From contig NZ_JANWOI010000002.1 in assembly GCF_027920805.1 (NCBI RefSeq), positions 620,001-684,000 on the forward strand: a DNA stretch of 64,000 nt, written 5' to 3'. Source of the DNA: Govania unica (lineage in GTDB: Bacteria; Pseudomonadota; Alphaproteobacteria; Sphingomonadales; Govanellaceae). Below, piece by piece: positions 1 to 8,381 of this stretch. The position numbers and the translations under genes are program-made. Positions within the stretch are counted from its first letter, which is position 1, and each line of letters starts with the position of its first letter. Under the pieces are notes generated by a model. It was not told the origin of the DNA. It saw only the letters and a program-made list of their open reading frames with translations, and ran no database searches.

Positions 1-2
1 CG

Positions 3-308
3 GCAGCGGCTATCGGCGCGGCACTCGACCGTATTGGCGATCAGCGCAATGCCGTTGTGATTGATTTTTCGGCGGTGCCGTTCGTGGATTCGACGGCCGC
101 GAATACCATCGCCGGGGTGGCACGCTCAGCGCATAAGCACGGGGTGCCGATTTATATCACGACGGCCTCGCCGACGGTGCAGCAGCTGTTGATGCAACAT
201 GGTGTCAGCGGGCCGGGGATCAACTACCGCAAGTCCGTGGCTGAGGCTGTGGCCGAGGCGAAATCAGCGGTGCGGGAGCATGGGATCAGCGCGGCTCCAG
301 CGCCTTGA
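3..308 (+). CDS. STAS-domain protein, C-terminal end (5' cut by window)
   Basis: The frame is open from the window edge (codon at 3) to TGA at 306-308, so the gene begins upstream. The visible ~100 residues have the STAS-domain pattern: a beta strand VVIDFSAVPFVDST, where the D-S pair is the conserved loop, followed by an alpha-helix and a second strand (VPIYITTA). STAS domains occur at the C-terminus of SulP anion transporters and in anti-sigma-factor antagonists; a SulP tail is my preferred reading but the membrane part is outside the window. Its last 23 bases overlap the convergent mazG gene. GTG at 57 is internal, not a start. Confidence 0.7.
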   Translation, partial: AAAIGAALDRIGDQRNAVVIDFSAVPFVDSTAANTIAGVARSAHKHGVPIYITTASPTVQQLLMQHGVSGPGINYRKSVAEAVAEAKSAVREHGISAAPAP

Positions 309-1083
309 CGGCCGTCCATTCGGCGTCGAGTTGTTCCAGAGACTTTTGCTCCGGCCGCTCACCCTTTTCCCGAAGGCGTGATTCTATCGCTTTGAAGCGG
401 CGTTCGAATTTGGCGTTCGCATTGCGCAGGGCAGTTTCCGGTTCAAGGTCGAGATGGCGGGCCAGATTGGCCATGACGAACAGAAGATCGCCGAATTCTT
501 CCTCGACTTTTGCCTTTGGGGCGTTGCTGTCGATTTCGGCCTGAAGTTCGGCGATTTCTTCGCGCATTTTATCCATGACCGGGGCGATACTGCCCCAATC
601 AAATCCAACCCGGGCCGCACGTTTCTGAAGCTTGACCGCGCGAGTGAGGGCAGGGAGTCCAAGGGCCACGCCATCAAGTGCGCTTGGAGCCCCGGTTGCC
701 TTTTCCGCGCGTTCGGCGGCTTTGAGAACTTCCCAGGCGGCGGTTTGGGCTGCGGCGTCCTTGACCTCCGCATCACCGAATACATGGGGATGGCGGCGGA
801 TCATTTTCTTGGAAATGCCATCGACCACATCCGAGAAATCGAAATGGTTGGCCTCGCGGGCCATTTCGGCGTGATAGACCACTTGCAACAGCAGGTCGCC
901 GAGCTCGTCAGCCAGGGACGGCATGTCGTTATGAGCGATGGCCTCGGCCACTTCATAGGCTTCTTCGATGGTATAGGGAGCGATCGAGGCGAAATCCTGC
1001 TCGATATCCCATGGGCAGCCGCCATTCGGGTCACGCAGACGGGCCATGATGGTCAGAAGATCGTCCATACTGGCTTTGCTCAC
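286..1083 (-). CDS. mazG: MazG nucleoside triphosphate pyrophosphohydrolase
   Basis: A 265-aa protein, the normal length for the two-domain MazG family, which hydrolyses (d)NTPs to NMP and pyrophosphate in the cytoplasm. The first domain shows the CPWD motif and the helix TIEEAYEVAEAI followed by DELGDLLLQVVYH (EExxE...ExxD metal site). The second repeats it as EEIAELQAEI and EEEFGDLLFVMANLARHL. The frame runs far upstream, but GTG at 1083 has AAGGAG eight bases ahead, so I start there; ATG at 1068 is the alternative. It lies 13 bp downstream of the lpxR-like gene, so the two are probably co-transcribed. Confidence 0.93.
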   Translation of the reverse strand: MSKASMDDLLTIMARLRDPNGGCPWDIEQDFASIAPYTIEEAYEVAEAIAHNDMPSLADELGDLLLQVVYHAEMAREANHFDFSDVVDGISKKMIRRHPHVFGDAEVKDAAAQTAAWEVLKAAERAEKATGAPSALDGVALGLPALTRAVKLQKRAARVGFDWGSIAPVMDKMREEIAELQAEIDSNAPKAKVEEEFGDLLFVMANLARHLDLEPETALRNANAKFERRFKAIESRLREKGERPEQKSLEQLDAEWTAVKALEPR

Positions 1084-1096
1084 GGGGCGGACTCCT

Positions 1097-2194
1097 TCAG
1101 AAATTAAACGACAGATTGATGGATCCGAACTGGTCGGTGCTTTGCTGACCGTCGAATTCCTTGCTACGGAGAATATGGGTATAGGACAGCCGGAAGGGTG
1201 GCAAGAGCCCACGGTCCGGCCCGATAAGGGCCAGGCCAAGTTGTAGGTCTGCAACGAATGGCTTTTTGTGGACGCTATGGCTGTGACGGAATGTGTTTCC
1301 ATCAAGAAAAATATTTCGCGCCACGGCACGACCTTCGACCCCGGCAAAAGCATAGAAGCCGAATTTGTGATTTTTGGGGGTGAAGTAATCGGAGCCTGGC
1401 AGACTTGGGCGGATGCGCGGCGGACCATAATCATCCGGCAGATTGGCGCCAATGCGAATGCGGGCGCCGGCAGCGGCATGGGTATAGATATTCCCGACCG
1501 CTGCCCCGATGGCGGGGGCAAATTCAGTTTCAAGGCCGGGAATGAGGCGGGCCTTGCGCTTATACTGCCAGACTCGTTCATAGGTGAGAACAAGGCCGGG
1601 TTCGTTGCCGAGCTGATGCTCCCAGCCGCGCGGGGGATCGAAATTGAAAAGCTTGTGCCAGGTTTTTTGGGTCAGTTCGGCCGCTGACCAGGGCCCGACC
1701 ATGCCAATGTTCAATTCGAAGTTGTCTATCTTATTAAAGGTTTTATCCGGTGATCTTCGATAGCTGTCACGGGTCACGAAACCGAACCCTGCATAAAGCC
1801 AGCCGGCATAGGGGCGGTCATTGGCGATGAGGTTGGGGTTCGAGATATCAGTGGGCGTATACATGTTCTGGCCGATGGCATAGGAAACGCGACGTTCCTC
1901 CCCCCGACCAAAGCCTGGGACCAGCGATGACATCTTGCGCAAAGCCCCGGTCAGGCAGTGACGGCCAGTCTCGCAAGGTTCCGCCTTTGTCAAATAGGAG
2001 AGCCGGAGGCCGTTTGTATAATGGCGGTCGTCATCGCTTGCGAACATGTCGTTTTCAATCTGGAGGTTCCAGGTTGTACGATCAAGTCGGTCTGGTTGGG
2101 GGTGGGCGGGCTCGGGCAGGTCAAGCGGTGCTGCCCGCGATGGGGTTATGAAAAGCCCGCATAAGATTGCCATCCCAATGAGATTTCGCCGCAC
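1097..2194 (-). CDS. lpxR: LpxR-family outer-membrane lipid A deacylase
   Basis: A 365-aa exported protein: signal peptide over residues 1-21 ending SRAA, then a beta-barrel ending in the outer-membrane signature FNF. The stretch LQIENDMFASDDDRHYTNGLRL is the hallmark of the LpxR/DUF2219 family; the Asn-Asp of ENDMF and the TNG correspond to active-site positions known in Salmonella LpxR. A WHKLF...GWEHQLGNEPG segment matches the conserved His region. LpxR removes the 3'-acyloxyacyl group of lipid A in the outer membrane. Start is GTG at 2194 with AAAGGA eight bases ahead. Family membership is well supported; activity on lipid A is inferred. Confidence 0.85.
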   Translation of the reverse strand: MRRNLIGMAILCGLFITPSRAAPLDLPEPAHPQPDRLDRTTWNLQIENDMFASDDDRHYTNGLRLSYLTKAEPCETGRHCLTGALRKMSSLVPGFGRGEERRVSYAIGQNMYTPTDISNPNLIANDRPYAGWLYAGFGFVTRDSYRRSPDKTFNKIDNFELNIGMVGPWSAAELTQKTWHKLFNFDPPRGWEHQLGNEPGLVLTYERVWQYKRKARLIPGLETEFAPAIGAAVGNIYTHAAAGARIRIGANLPDDYGPPRIRPSLPGSDYFTPKNHKFGFYAFAGVEGRAVARNIFLDGNTFRHSHSVHKKPFVADLQLGLALIGPDRGLLPPFRLSYTHILRSKEFDGQQSTDQFGSINLSFNF

Positions 2195-2249
2195 AGTTCC
2201 ATCCTTTTTTCTATTGTCGCACTATAGAAAAACTGGCGGCAATAGCAAA

Positions 2250-2277
2250 CGGCCCCGAAGATTGCTCTTCGGGGCCG
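2250..2277 (-). terminator. Rho-independent terminator after the porin gene
   Basis: A perfect 11-bp GC-rich stem (2250-2260 with 2267-2277) with a 6-base loop lies 35 bp past the stop of the minus-strand porin. On the minus strand it is followed by TTTGCTATT, a weak T tract. It separates the porin from lpxR-mazG. Confidence 0.65.
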
Positions 2278-2311
2278 TGCAAGACGATACGGCTCGGATG
2301 AGCCCTAAAGA

Positions 2312-2890
2312 CTAGAAGTGGTAAGCAACGCCAACCTGGAACGAGCTGTTCTTCGGCTCGAAATCGTTCTTCTTTTCGTAGTCGCTGTAAGCATATTCAG
2401 CGCGCAGCGAGACATTCTGAGCGACGAGAGTTTCGAGACCAACGCCGAGCTTCCAGCCATTGAGATGCTGGCTGTTTACTTCAAGGAAGTCTTTGGATTT
2501 GAAGCGGGTGTTCACCCAACCGCCATGAACGTAAGCGAGCGTGTTGTCACCAACGAGCGCACCAACGCGAGCGGTGATGCCATAGCTTTCACGAGCCTTG
2601 GTGGTGATATCGTCGCCACCGAAATCGATTTTGTTCTTGGCATTGCTCAGGCCAAGCTGACCTTCAAGACCCAGAACCATCGAGTTCACGCGATAGTTGT
2701 AGCCGGCAAAGATGCCGCCTTCAACGCCCTGGCCAGCAAGCTGAAACGGGCCGAAATCGTTCTTATAGCTGTCGTAACCAACCTGGCCGCCGAAATACAG
2801 GCCGTTGAAAGCAGCGTCATTCGACTGAGCCATAGCAGCAGTCGAAAGGCCAGCAACGAGAGCGGCAGCAGCGAGAACTGTGGTACGCAT
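2312..2890 (-). CDS. Small outer-membrane beta-barrel protein
   Basis: A 192-aa exported protein with signal peptide MRTTVLAAAALVAGLSTAAMAQ and a barrel domain that starts FNGLYFGGQVGY and ends in the C-terminal signature YHF. This is the Omp25/porin-like eight-stranded barrel group (OMP_b-brl) common in alphaproteobacteria. Such proteins tether or stabilise the outer membrane; no specific function can be assigned. The frame extends 18 codons further upstream, but ATG at 2890 is preceded by AAAGGA and directly begins the signal peptide. It probably forms its own transcript, closed by the hairpin at 2250-2277. Confidence 0.85.
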   Translation of the reverse strand: MRTTVLAAAALVAGLSTAAMAQSNDAAFNGLYFGGQVGYDSYKNDFGPFQLAGQGVEGGIFAGYNYRVNSMVLGLEGQLGLSNAKNKIDFGGDDITTKARESYGITARVGALVGDNTLAYVHGGWVNTRFKSKDFLEVNSQHLNGWKLGVGLETLVAQNVSLRAEYAYSDYEKKNDFEPKNSSFQVGVAYHF

Positions 2891-3268
2891 GAGATTGTCC
2901 TTTCTACAGTGACTTTCTATTGAATGCGTCATGATATTGCGCATCCATGCTGGCCATCATGGTCAAATCACTGAGGCTGTCTATGCGTGAAACGTTGTCT
3001 TAGGGGTATCAATGTTAACTGTTGCCATTTGGTCACGGAGTATGACCAGAATATGACGCTCGCCTTAGGGTTGTGGCAGGAATGTGGCTGCTAAGGGACA
3101 AGATTAAGATAGAATATTTAGGTTTATCAATGAAATATAGAATCAAGCTCGCGTTGCGGGAGGTTGTTTTGCGATTCGAGTGAGGGTGAGTCAGGCCGAC
3201 CAGATTCTATGCAGAAATACCACAGCCCGGGGGCAATGAAAGCTGTGTTAAGGTTTTAAGGCATAAAA
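2891..3268. other. Intergenic region between divergent genes
   Basis: 378 bp separate the minus-strand porin from the plus-strand SDR. I see no convincing gene. It holds an inverted repeat TGGTCA/TGACCA (3030-3035 with 3043-3048, 7-bp gap) that could be an operator, and an AT-rich stretch around 3100-3145. Promoters for both flanking genes must be here but I cannot place them with confidence. Confidence 0.4.
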
Positions 3269-4048
3269 ATGGGCGGATCTGCTGCTCTCGGAGGGATGAT
3301 GTTTTCACTAACTGGCAAGGTGGCGGTTGTAACGGGAGCAGGGCGTGGGCTTGGGCGCGAGATGGCGCAGAGCTTGGCCCGGGCAGGGGCCTATGTGCTG
3401 TTGCACGGTCGAAACCCCGATCCACTTGAGGACGTCGTGCGAGAGATAGAAAGCGCTGGCGGCAAGGCAGCATCCCTCCTGTTTGACCTGACAGACGAGG
3501 CGGCCATGGCCAAAGCACTTGAGGCCGCTGTTCAGGAGCATGGCGCCATCGACATCCTAGTGAATAATGCCGGGCACCGCGATCGGCGTGGGCTTTATCA
3601 GCTGGAGCTTGGCGCTGTGCGTGAACTTCTGGAAATTGATCTCGTGGCGCCTTTTGAACTCGCGCGGCAAGTGGCGCGGCATATGCCGGACAATGGCCGC
3701 ATCATCAATATCACCTCCATCGCGGGGCATGTGGCGCGTGCCAATGATCCCGCATATACCGCGGCGAAAGCCGGGCTTACCGGACTTACGCGGGCGCTGG
3801 CTGCCGATTTCGGGCCGCGCGGCATTACGGTGAATGCGGTTGCTCCGGGGTATTTCGCCACGGAAGCCAATGCTGATATGGCTGCTAAGCCAGAGGTGGC
3901 TGATTGGCTCAAGCAGCGCACGTCGCTTGGACGCTGGGGGCGGCCGGAGGAAATCTCAGGTGCTGTGCTGTTTCTGGCGTCGCCGGCAGCGTCTTATATT
4001 ACTGGCCATGTTCTGGTCGTGGATGGTGGCTTTCTTTCCCATTTTTAG
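3269..4048 (+). CDS. SDR-family oxidoreductase (gluconate 5-dehydrogenase-like)
   Basis: A 259-aa classical short-chain dehydrogenase. Landmarks are the nucleotide-binding TGAGRGLG, an HGRNPD segment after strand 2 that favours NADP(H), NNAG, the catalytic Ser of NITSIAG, YTAAK (Tyr and Lys of the active site), and a C-terminus with VLVVDGGF. The FSLTGKVAVVTGAGRGLGRE opening resembles gluconate 5-dehydrogenase/3-oxoacyl reductase types; the substrate is unknown. ATG at 3269 has AAGG seven bases upstream; ATGs at 3296/3299 sit too close to a GGAGGG to be preferred but would give a more typical N-terminus. Stop is TAG. Confidence 0.85.
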   Translation: MGGSAALGGMMFSLTGKVAVVTGAGRGLGREMAQSLARAGAYVLLHGRNPDPLEDVVREIESAGGKAASLLFDLTDEAAMAKALEAAVQEHGAIDILVNNAGHRDRRGLYQLELGAVRELLEIDLVAPFELARQVARHMPDNGRIINITSIAGHVARANDPAYTAAKAGLTGLTRALAADFGPRGITVNAVAPGYFATEANADMAAKPEVADWLKQRTSLGRWGRPEEISGAVLFLASPAASYITGHVLVVDGGFLSHF

Positions 4049-4075
4049 ACGGCTTATCTTGTGCCGCTGAAGGAA

Positions 4076-5230
4076 TTACATGTAATTGACGTCGTGAATG
4101 ATCACGCCGCCACATGCACCAAGATCCTGTGTCCAGGGCGCCAGTTTGATGACCTTGCAGACGTCGGCATACCCATTCTGCCAGCGTGAGGTTATGCTGT
4201 CTTCGCAGAAATCGATGTCTTTGTTGACGTCATCGCCCTCAAGAGGGTTCGCAAGCAGCCGGATGATATGCATATGTGTCGGGCAGCCGAAATTTGCCAG
4301 CTCCTGAATTTCTGGTTTGGCCAGTTCGGAGGGCGGAAGCTTTGACACCAGCTCAGAGATTGTGTGGCGTAACCGATGGGTTTGTTGTTGGCGTGTCACA
4401 TAGTTGTCGGTGCTGCTCGAATAGGAAATGTCTTTTTGTCTGTTGAGAACCTGCCAGATGGATTGCGGTTCGGCTCCTTCCGGAGGCCATAAATTCACGG
4501 AAAAAATAACGGAATCCTTGCGCGCGGTATCATCGAATACGGCATCTATGGGGCTGTTGGAATATACGCCGCCGTCCCAAAAAGGTTGGCCGTTGATGCG
4601 AACGGCGGGAAATGCCGGGGGTAGGGAGCAGGACGCTATCACATGATCGAGGGTTAGGCCCTGATTATGGTTGTCAAAATAATAGAGATTGCCACTGGTG
4701 ACGCTTACCGCACCCAGTGTCATGCGAATTCTGTCCACGTTCAGGCGATCGAAATCGATCAGTTCTTTGAGCGTGTTCCGCAAGGGGTCGGTGGTGTAAA
4801 AAGAAGCGTTTTCAGCCCCGACAGGCGCGAAGATCCCGGCTGTTGCGTAAATGTTCGGGTCAAAAAATCCTGGCAGACCGGTGCTCAATGTGCTGAATTT
4901 GGCCATGCTCATGTCAAGCCAGGGCATTAAATGGGTCGATGACAGAGGCTCGGCTCGTTCAATCCGCCGCCAGAACTCACGCAATCTATCCAGACGGTCT
5001 TCTCGTTTATTGCCGACAATAATGGCGCCGTTGATGGCGCCGATGGATGTGCCGATGACCCAGTCCGGTTCAATGCCGGCTTCATGCAACGCTGCATAAA
5101 CGCCGCCTTGATAGGCACCAAGCGCGCCTCCGCCTTGAAAAACGAGGACGACCTGACTTTTTATTTTGGATCCGTCCCTGGTTATACGGAACAAGCTGTT
5201 CGTGAGAGCATCCTTGTCTGCAGGCGTCAT
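4076..5230 (-). CDS. Patatin-like phospholipase
   Basis: A 384-aa serine lipid hydrolase of the patatin family. It carries the oxyanion-hole stretch FQGGGALGAYQGG (residues 31-43), the nucleophile motif GTSIG (Ser62) and the catalytic Asp in WDGGVYSNSP (Asp219), so the Ser-Asp dyad is complete. The C-terminal third, with a TRQQQTHRLRHTI helix, resembles the DUF3734 extension found in many bacterial patatins. No signal peptide is visible, so it probably acts in the cytoplasm or at the inner membrane on phospholipids. ATG at 5230 is preceded by AAGGA. The convergent neighbour SDR ends 28 bp away. Confidence 0.9.
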   Translation of the reverse strand: MTPADKDALTNSLFRITRDGSKIKSQVVLVFQGGGALGAYQGGVYAALHEAGIEPDWVIGTSIGAINGAIIVGNKREDRLDRLREFWRRIERAEPLSSTHLMPWLDMSMAKFSTLSTGLPGFFDPNIYATAGIFAPVGAENASFYTTDPLRNTLKELIDFDRLNVDRIRMTLGAVSVTSGNLYYFDNHNQGLTLDHVIASCSLPPAFPAVRINGQPFWDGGVYSNSPIDAVFDDTARKDSVIFSVNLWPPEGAEPQSIWQVLNRQKDISYSSSTDNYVTRQQQTHRLRHTISELVSKLPPSELAKPEIQELANFGCPTHMHIIRLLANPLEGDDVNKDIDFCEDSITSRWQNGYADVCKVIKLAPWTQDLGACGGVIIHDVNYM

Positions 5231-5299
5231 CGGTGGTTCCTTGAAATTAGGACGGGCAGCACCAACAGATCCGCAACAGGCTTACAAAAATTGACTGTG

Positions 5300-5362
5300 A
5301 ACCTTAACCATAAGGAGTTTTAAGATAACACAGATGATCCGGAGGATCATAAGATTAAGGTT
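5300..5362. repeat. Nested inverted repeats (possible operator)
   Basis: Outer arms AACCTTAA (5300-5307) and TTAAGGTT (5355-5362) pair perfectly. Between them ATGATCC (5334-5340) and GGATCAT (5344-5350) form a 7-3-7 palindrome. It lies 70-130 bp upstream of the patatin start and upstream of the regulator promoter, a place fit for a regulator site serving either gene. Confidence 0.4.
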
Positions 5363-5398
5363 CGGAGGCTTGAGGTGGGGAGCGCCTATGAGAGAGCT

Positions 5399-5428
5399 TT
5401 GACGAGTGACATCGAATAATCACATAAT
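5399..5428 (+). promoter_or_regulatory. Candidate sigma-70 promoter for the MalT-like regulator
   Basis: TTGACG (5399-5404) and CATAAT (5423-5428) are separated by 18 bp. Transcription would start near 5435 and give a leader of about 170 nt before the TTG start at 5606. Prediction from consensus only. Confidence 0.4.
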
Positions 5429-5605
5429 TTATATTATGGAAAATTAATGAAGGCCGCGCATAAGGCTAACTGGGTTTGATCCTTCTTACCGCCCCCTGGA
5501 ATGCAAGATCAGAGGAATGGAGACATTACTTTATTCATACCTCTGGTTGGTGATTCATGTTAAAAATCATCAAGTGGTTGTCATTCGGGGGGATGTAAAA
5601 ACCAG

Positions 5606-8332
5606 TTGGAAAACCATTTTGATTCATCGCGTATTATCAAGACGAAGCTGACCCCTTTTTTCCGGGTCAAAGGCTATATTCGCCGTGCGCACTTATTCGA
5701 GCGCCTTCAGAAAGCTTTGGATCACCAGCTGACCATTATTGCAGCCGCTGCGGGTTACGGAAAAACCAGTCTGCTCGCTGATTTCTTTACATCGCTGCAG
5801 GACCAAGGCGTGCGGTCGGCTTGGTTGACATTGGATGAGGAGGATGCGTCCCCTACCCAATTTCTGTCTTATCTTTTTGCCGCCCTTCAGACTGCCGATG
5901 TTAACTTGCCTGAATATAATCCGCTGGCGGAACGCTCCTTTCAGGATGCTCCGTTCCGGTCGGTTATGGCTTCCATTTTCAAGGCTATCGAGGCGATTGA
6001 TGAGCCGGTTGTACTTATTATTGACGATTATCATCGGGCCGAAGGCAAAGAGCTGAACAGCCTTTTTGAATGGCTGGTCCGGTTTTCGCCGCCGCAACTT
6101 CATATCGTCGTTGCCTCCCGAGACCACCCGCAGATCACCCGGGAAAATTTGCGGGTACAAGGTGAACTTCTGGAATTCACTAATGCCGATCTCGCCTTTG
6201 TGGCGGACGATGTCAAACGGGCCTTTGAAGCCAATGGCGGACAGGAAATCGATGCGGCGGAAATCGTCCGGCTGACGGATCGCACGGAAGGCTGGCCGCT
6301 GGCCATTGAGCTAGCTTTGAAATGGAGCTTGGGTGAACCGGAGAAGGCCAGAAAGATCAGTGAATTTTCTGGCCGCACCCATGATCTTGCAAGATATCTG
6401 TCGGAACAATTGCTGTCAGGTCTCCCCGCCGACACCCAGGCCTTTCTGCTGCAGACGTCCATTCTGCCGCGCATCAGCGGCGATCTGGCCAGCCATGTCA
6501 CCGGACGGGCTGATGGCTGGTTGCTGCTGGAAAAGCTTGAACAGCAGAATATTTTTCTGCTGCGCACGGATATTGAAGGCAAATGGTTTCGATATCATCC
6601 GCTGGTGGCAGAATTTCTCGTCGATCGCCTGCTGCGTCTTCGTGACCATGATGTCAAACGCCTGCATCAACTGGCTGCGGGTTGGTTCGGAGATAACGGG
6701 TATCTTGGAGAAGCGTTGTCGCATGCGGCGCAATCATCCGACGGCGAAATGATCGCGACGTTATTGGAACAAGCTGGTGGCTGGCGACTTATTCTGGATG
6801 GCCGCATGTCGTTCATTCAGCATTATTTGCCGGAACCCTCCTCCCCTCACCTTGCAGACCGCCCACGCATTCAGCTGGCTCAGGCATTTCTATTGATTAA
6901 ATGCGGAAAAATTGAGGAGGCATCGGCTTATCTCGCGTCGATACGCCCGGCTTTCGAGACCACAGGTCTGCCAATAAATGTGCGTCTTGAAGTGCAGATG
7001 GTCAGTGACATCATATCCGATTATGAAGATATTCCGGTCACGGAAGCGGATATAGACATCAGTGTGCAGCTGATTTCTGCCCTGCCAGCCCATGACAATA
7101 TCCTGCAGGCAATAGCGGGTGAATCTCTCGCCAGCAAATATTATTATTGTGGGTTTCTGGAGAAGTCCTTTGATGCAGTATCGCGCGCGTCACGGAGCTA
7201 TGAAAAAATAGGTTCCTTTTATGGCATGACCTTTACGCTGTTTCACAAAAGCCGCGTGAAGTTTGCGCAAGGAAAACTGAAAGAAGCGGAGAAAATTCTG
7301 GATGATCTGATTGACGCTGTGCATAGCAATTTTGGTGCTGCATCTGATCTTGCCGCAAATCTGGCGGCGTTCCGCAGTGAATATCTTTATGAGAAAAATG
7401 ATATTCCGGCGGCTTCTGCGCTTTTATCCTGGGCGCTTCCTCATATGGAGGCGTCGGATGGCTGGTTTGATGTCTATGAGGCAGGCTATCTCACGGCGGC
7501 GCGCTGCGCATATCGCATCACGGGATTGGATGCAGCCCTGGATATTCTGGAACGTGCGCGGGGGACCGCCAAACATCGCCGCCTGAAAAGATTGAAGTTT
7601 GCCGCCGATCTCTGTGAGATCGAGCTTGCCATTGAAATCGGTGATCTTGAACGGGCACAAACATTGGCGAATTCAATCGAACTTTCGAACCATATCACCA
7701 GGCTTGGTCAGGATAGTTTGCTGTCCCGTCACCAGGACTATCGCATGGGGATCGTTGCCGCCCGCTTGAATATAGCCTTGGGACAATCTCCGGATCATTT
7801 GGCCGGACTTGAAAACCTTGCACAGTCGGAAAGCTGGGGACGCCAGCTTATAGAGATCCGAATTTTGCGGGCCATTGCGAGCTTCTCAGCCGGGGAGCAG
7901 AAGCAAGCGGCAAGTTATTTTGATAAGGCTGTTTCGTCAGCGCTTTTCGAAGGCAGCGTCAGGGTTCTGGTCAAGGAAGGTGCAGCGCTTTTGCCGCTCA
8001 TACAATATATCGAAAGCAGCGAGAGCCCCTTGCCGACGGATCGTTTCCGAAATGCCTTTGTGAAAGAGATCCATCGGCTTATCAAGATTGAAAATCGCCT
8101 GTCGCAACAGGTGACTTCTGGAATTCTTTTGCCCAAAGGCGAGCTTGAGACTTTGCGTATTCTGGATACCGGTCTGACAAACAAAGAAATCGCGATCAAG
8201 CTTGATGTCTCTCCCAGCACGGTGAAATATCGGCTGAAGTCGCTATTTGTGAAGCTTGGCGTTTCATCGCGTCGGGAGGCCGTCAAATTGGCGCGTGATA
8301 AAGGCTGGCTCCATACGGATATCCTATCCTGA
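5606..8332 (+). CDS. MalT-like LuxR-family transcriptional activator
   Basis: A 908-aa large ATP-binding regulator (LAL/MalT class). Residues 48-55 hold a Walker A (AAGYGKTS) and 135-143 a Walker B (VVLIIDDYH), the STAND-type ATPase. A long helical, TPR-like region follows, and a LuxR-type HTH ends the protein (LETLRILDTGLTNKEIAIKL, then SPSTVKYRLKSLFVKLG). Such proteins bind an inducer and ATP, then activate promoters carrying repeated sites. No ATG is available near the N-terminus; TTG at 5606, 12 bp after a GGGGGGA run, fits the family N-terminus. It lies next to the amidohydrolase and hydantoin-type operon, whose upstream 21-bp repeats are the obvious candidate target. Confidence 0.88.
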   Translation: MENHFDSSRIIKTKLTPFFRVKGYIRRAHLFERLQKALDHQLTIIAAAAGYGKTSLLADFFTSLQDQGVRSAWLTLDEEDASPTQFLSYLFAALQTADVNLPEYNPLAERSFQDAPFRSVMASIFKAIEAIDEPVVLIIDDYHRAEGKELNSLFEWLVRFSPPQLHIVVASRDHPQITRENLRVQGELLEFTNADLAFVADDVKRAFEANGGQEIDAAEIVRLTDRTEGWPLAIELALKWSLGEPEKARKISEFSGRTHDLARYLSEQLLSGLPADTQAFLLQTSILPRISGDLASHVTGRADGWLLLEKLEQQNIFLLRTDIEGKWFRYHPLVAEFLVDRLLRLRDHDVKRLHQLAAGWFGDNGYLGEALSHAAQSSDGEMIATLLEQAGGWRLILDGRMSFIQHYLPEPSSPHLADRPRIQLAQAFLLIKCGKIEEASAYLASIRPAFETTGLPINVRLEVQMVSDIISDYEDIPVTEADIDISVQLISALPAHDNILQAIAGESLASKYYYCGFLEKSFDAVSRASRSYEKIGSFYGMTFTLFHKSRVKFAQGKLKEAEKILDDLIDAVHSNFGAASDLAANLAAFRSEYLYEKNDIPAASALLSWALPHMEASDGWFDVYEAGYLTAARCAYRITGLDAALDILERARGTAKHRRLKRLKFAADLCEIELAIEIGDLERAQTLANSIELSNHITRLGQDSLLSRHQDYRMGIVAARLNIALGQSPDHLAGLENLAQSESWGRQLIEIRILRAIASFSAGEQKQAASYFDKAVSSALFEGSVRVLVKEGAALLPLIQYIESSESPLPTDRFRNAFVKEIHRLIKIENRLSQQVTSGILLPKGELETLRILDTGLTNKEIAIKLDVSPSTVKYRLKSLFVKLGVSSRREAVKLARDKGWLHTDILS

Positions 8333-8353
8333 CCTGGATCAGAAGTTGTGGCC

Positions 8354-8381
8354 CCCCTGCCCCTTTTGGTCAGGGGTTTTT
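8354..8381 (+). terminator. Terminator of the MalT-like gene
   Basis: Stem CCCCTG (8354-8359) with CAGGGG (8371-8376), followed by TTTTT, 22 bp after the stop at 8332. The stop codon of the convergent amidohydrolase (8370-8372) lies inside it. Confidence 0.7.

Larger units (their letters stand above)
5231..5605. other. Divergent promoter region, patatin / MalT-like regulator
   Basis: 375 bp without a gene. It contains the nested inverted repeat at 5300-5362 and a candidate sigma-70 promoter at 5399-5428, both listed separately. I see nothing else that I can name. Confidence 0.4.
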
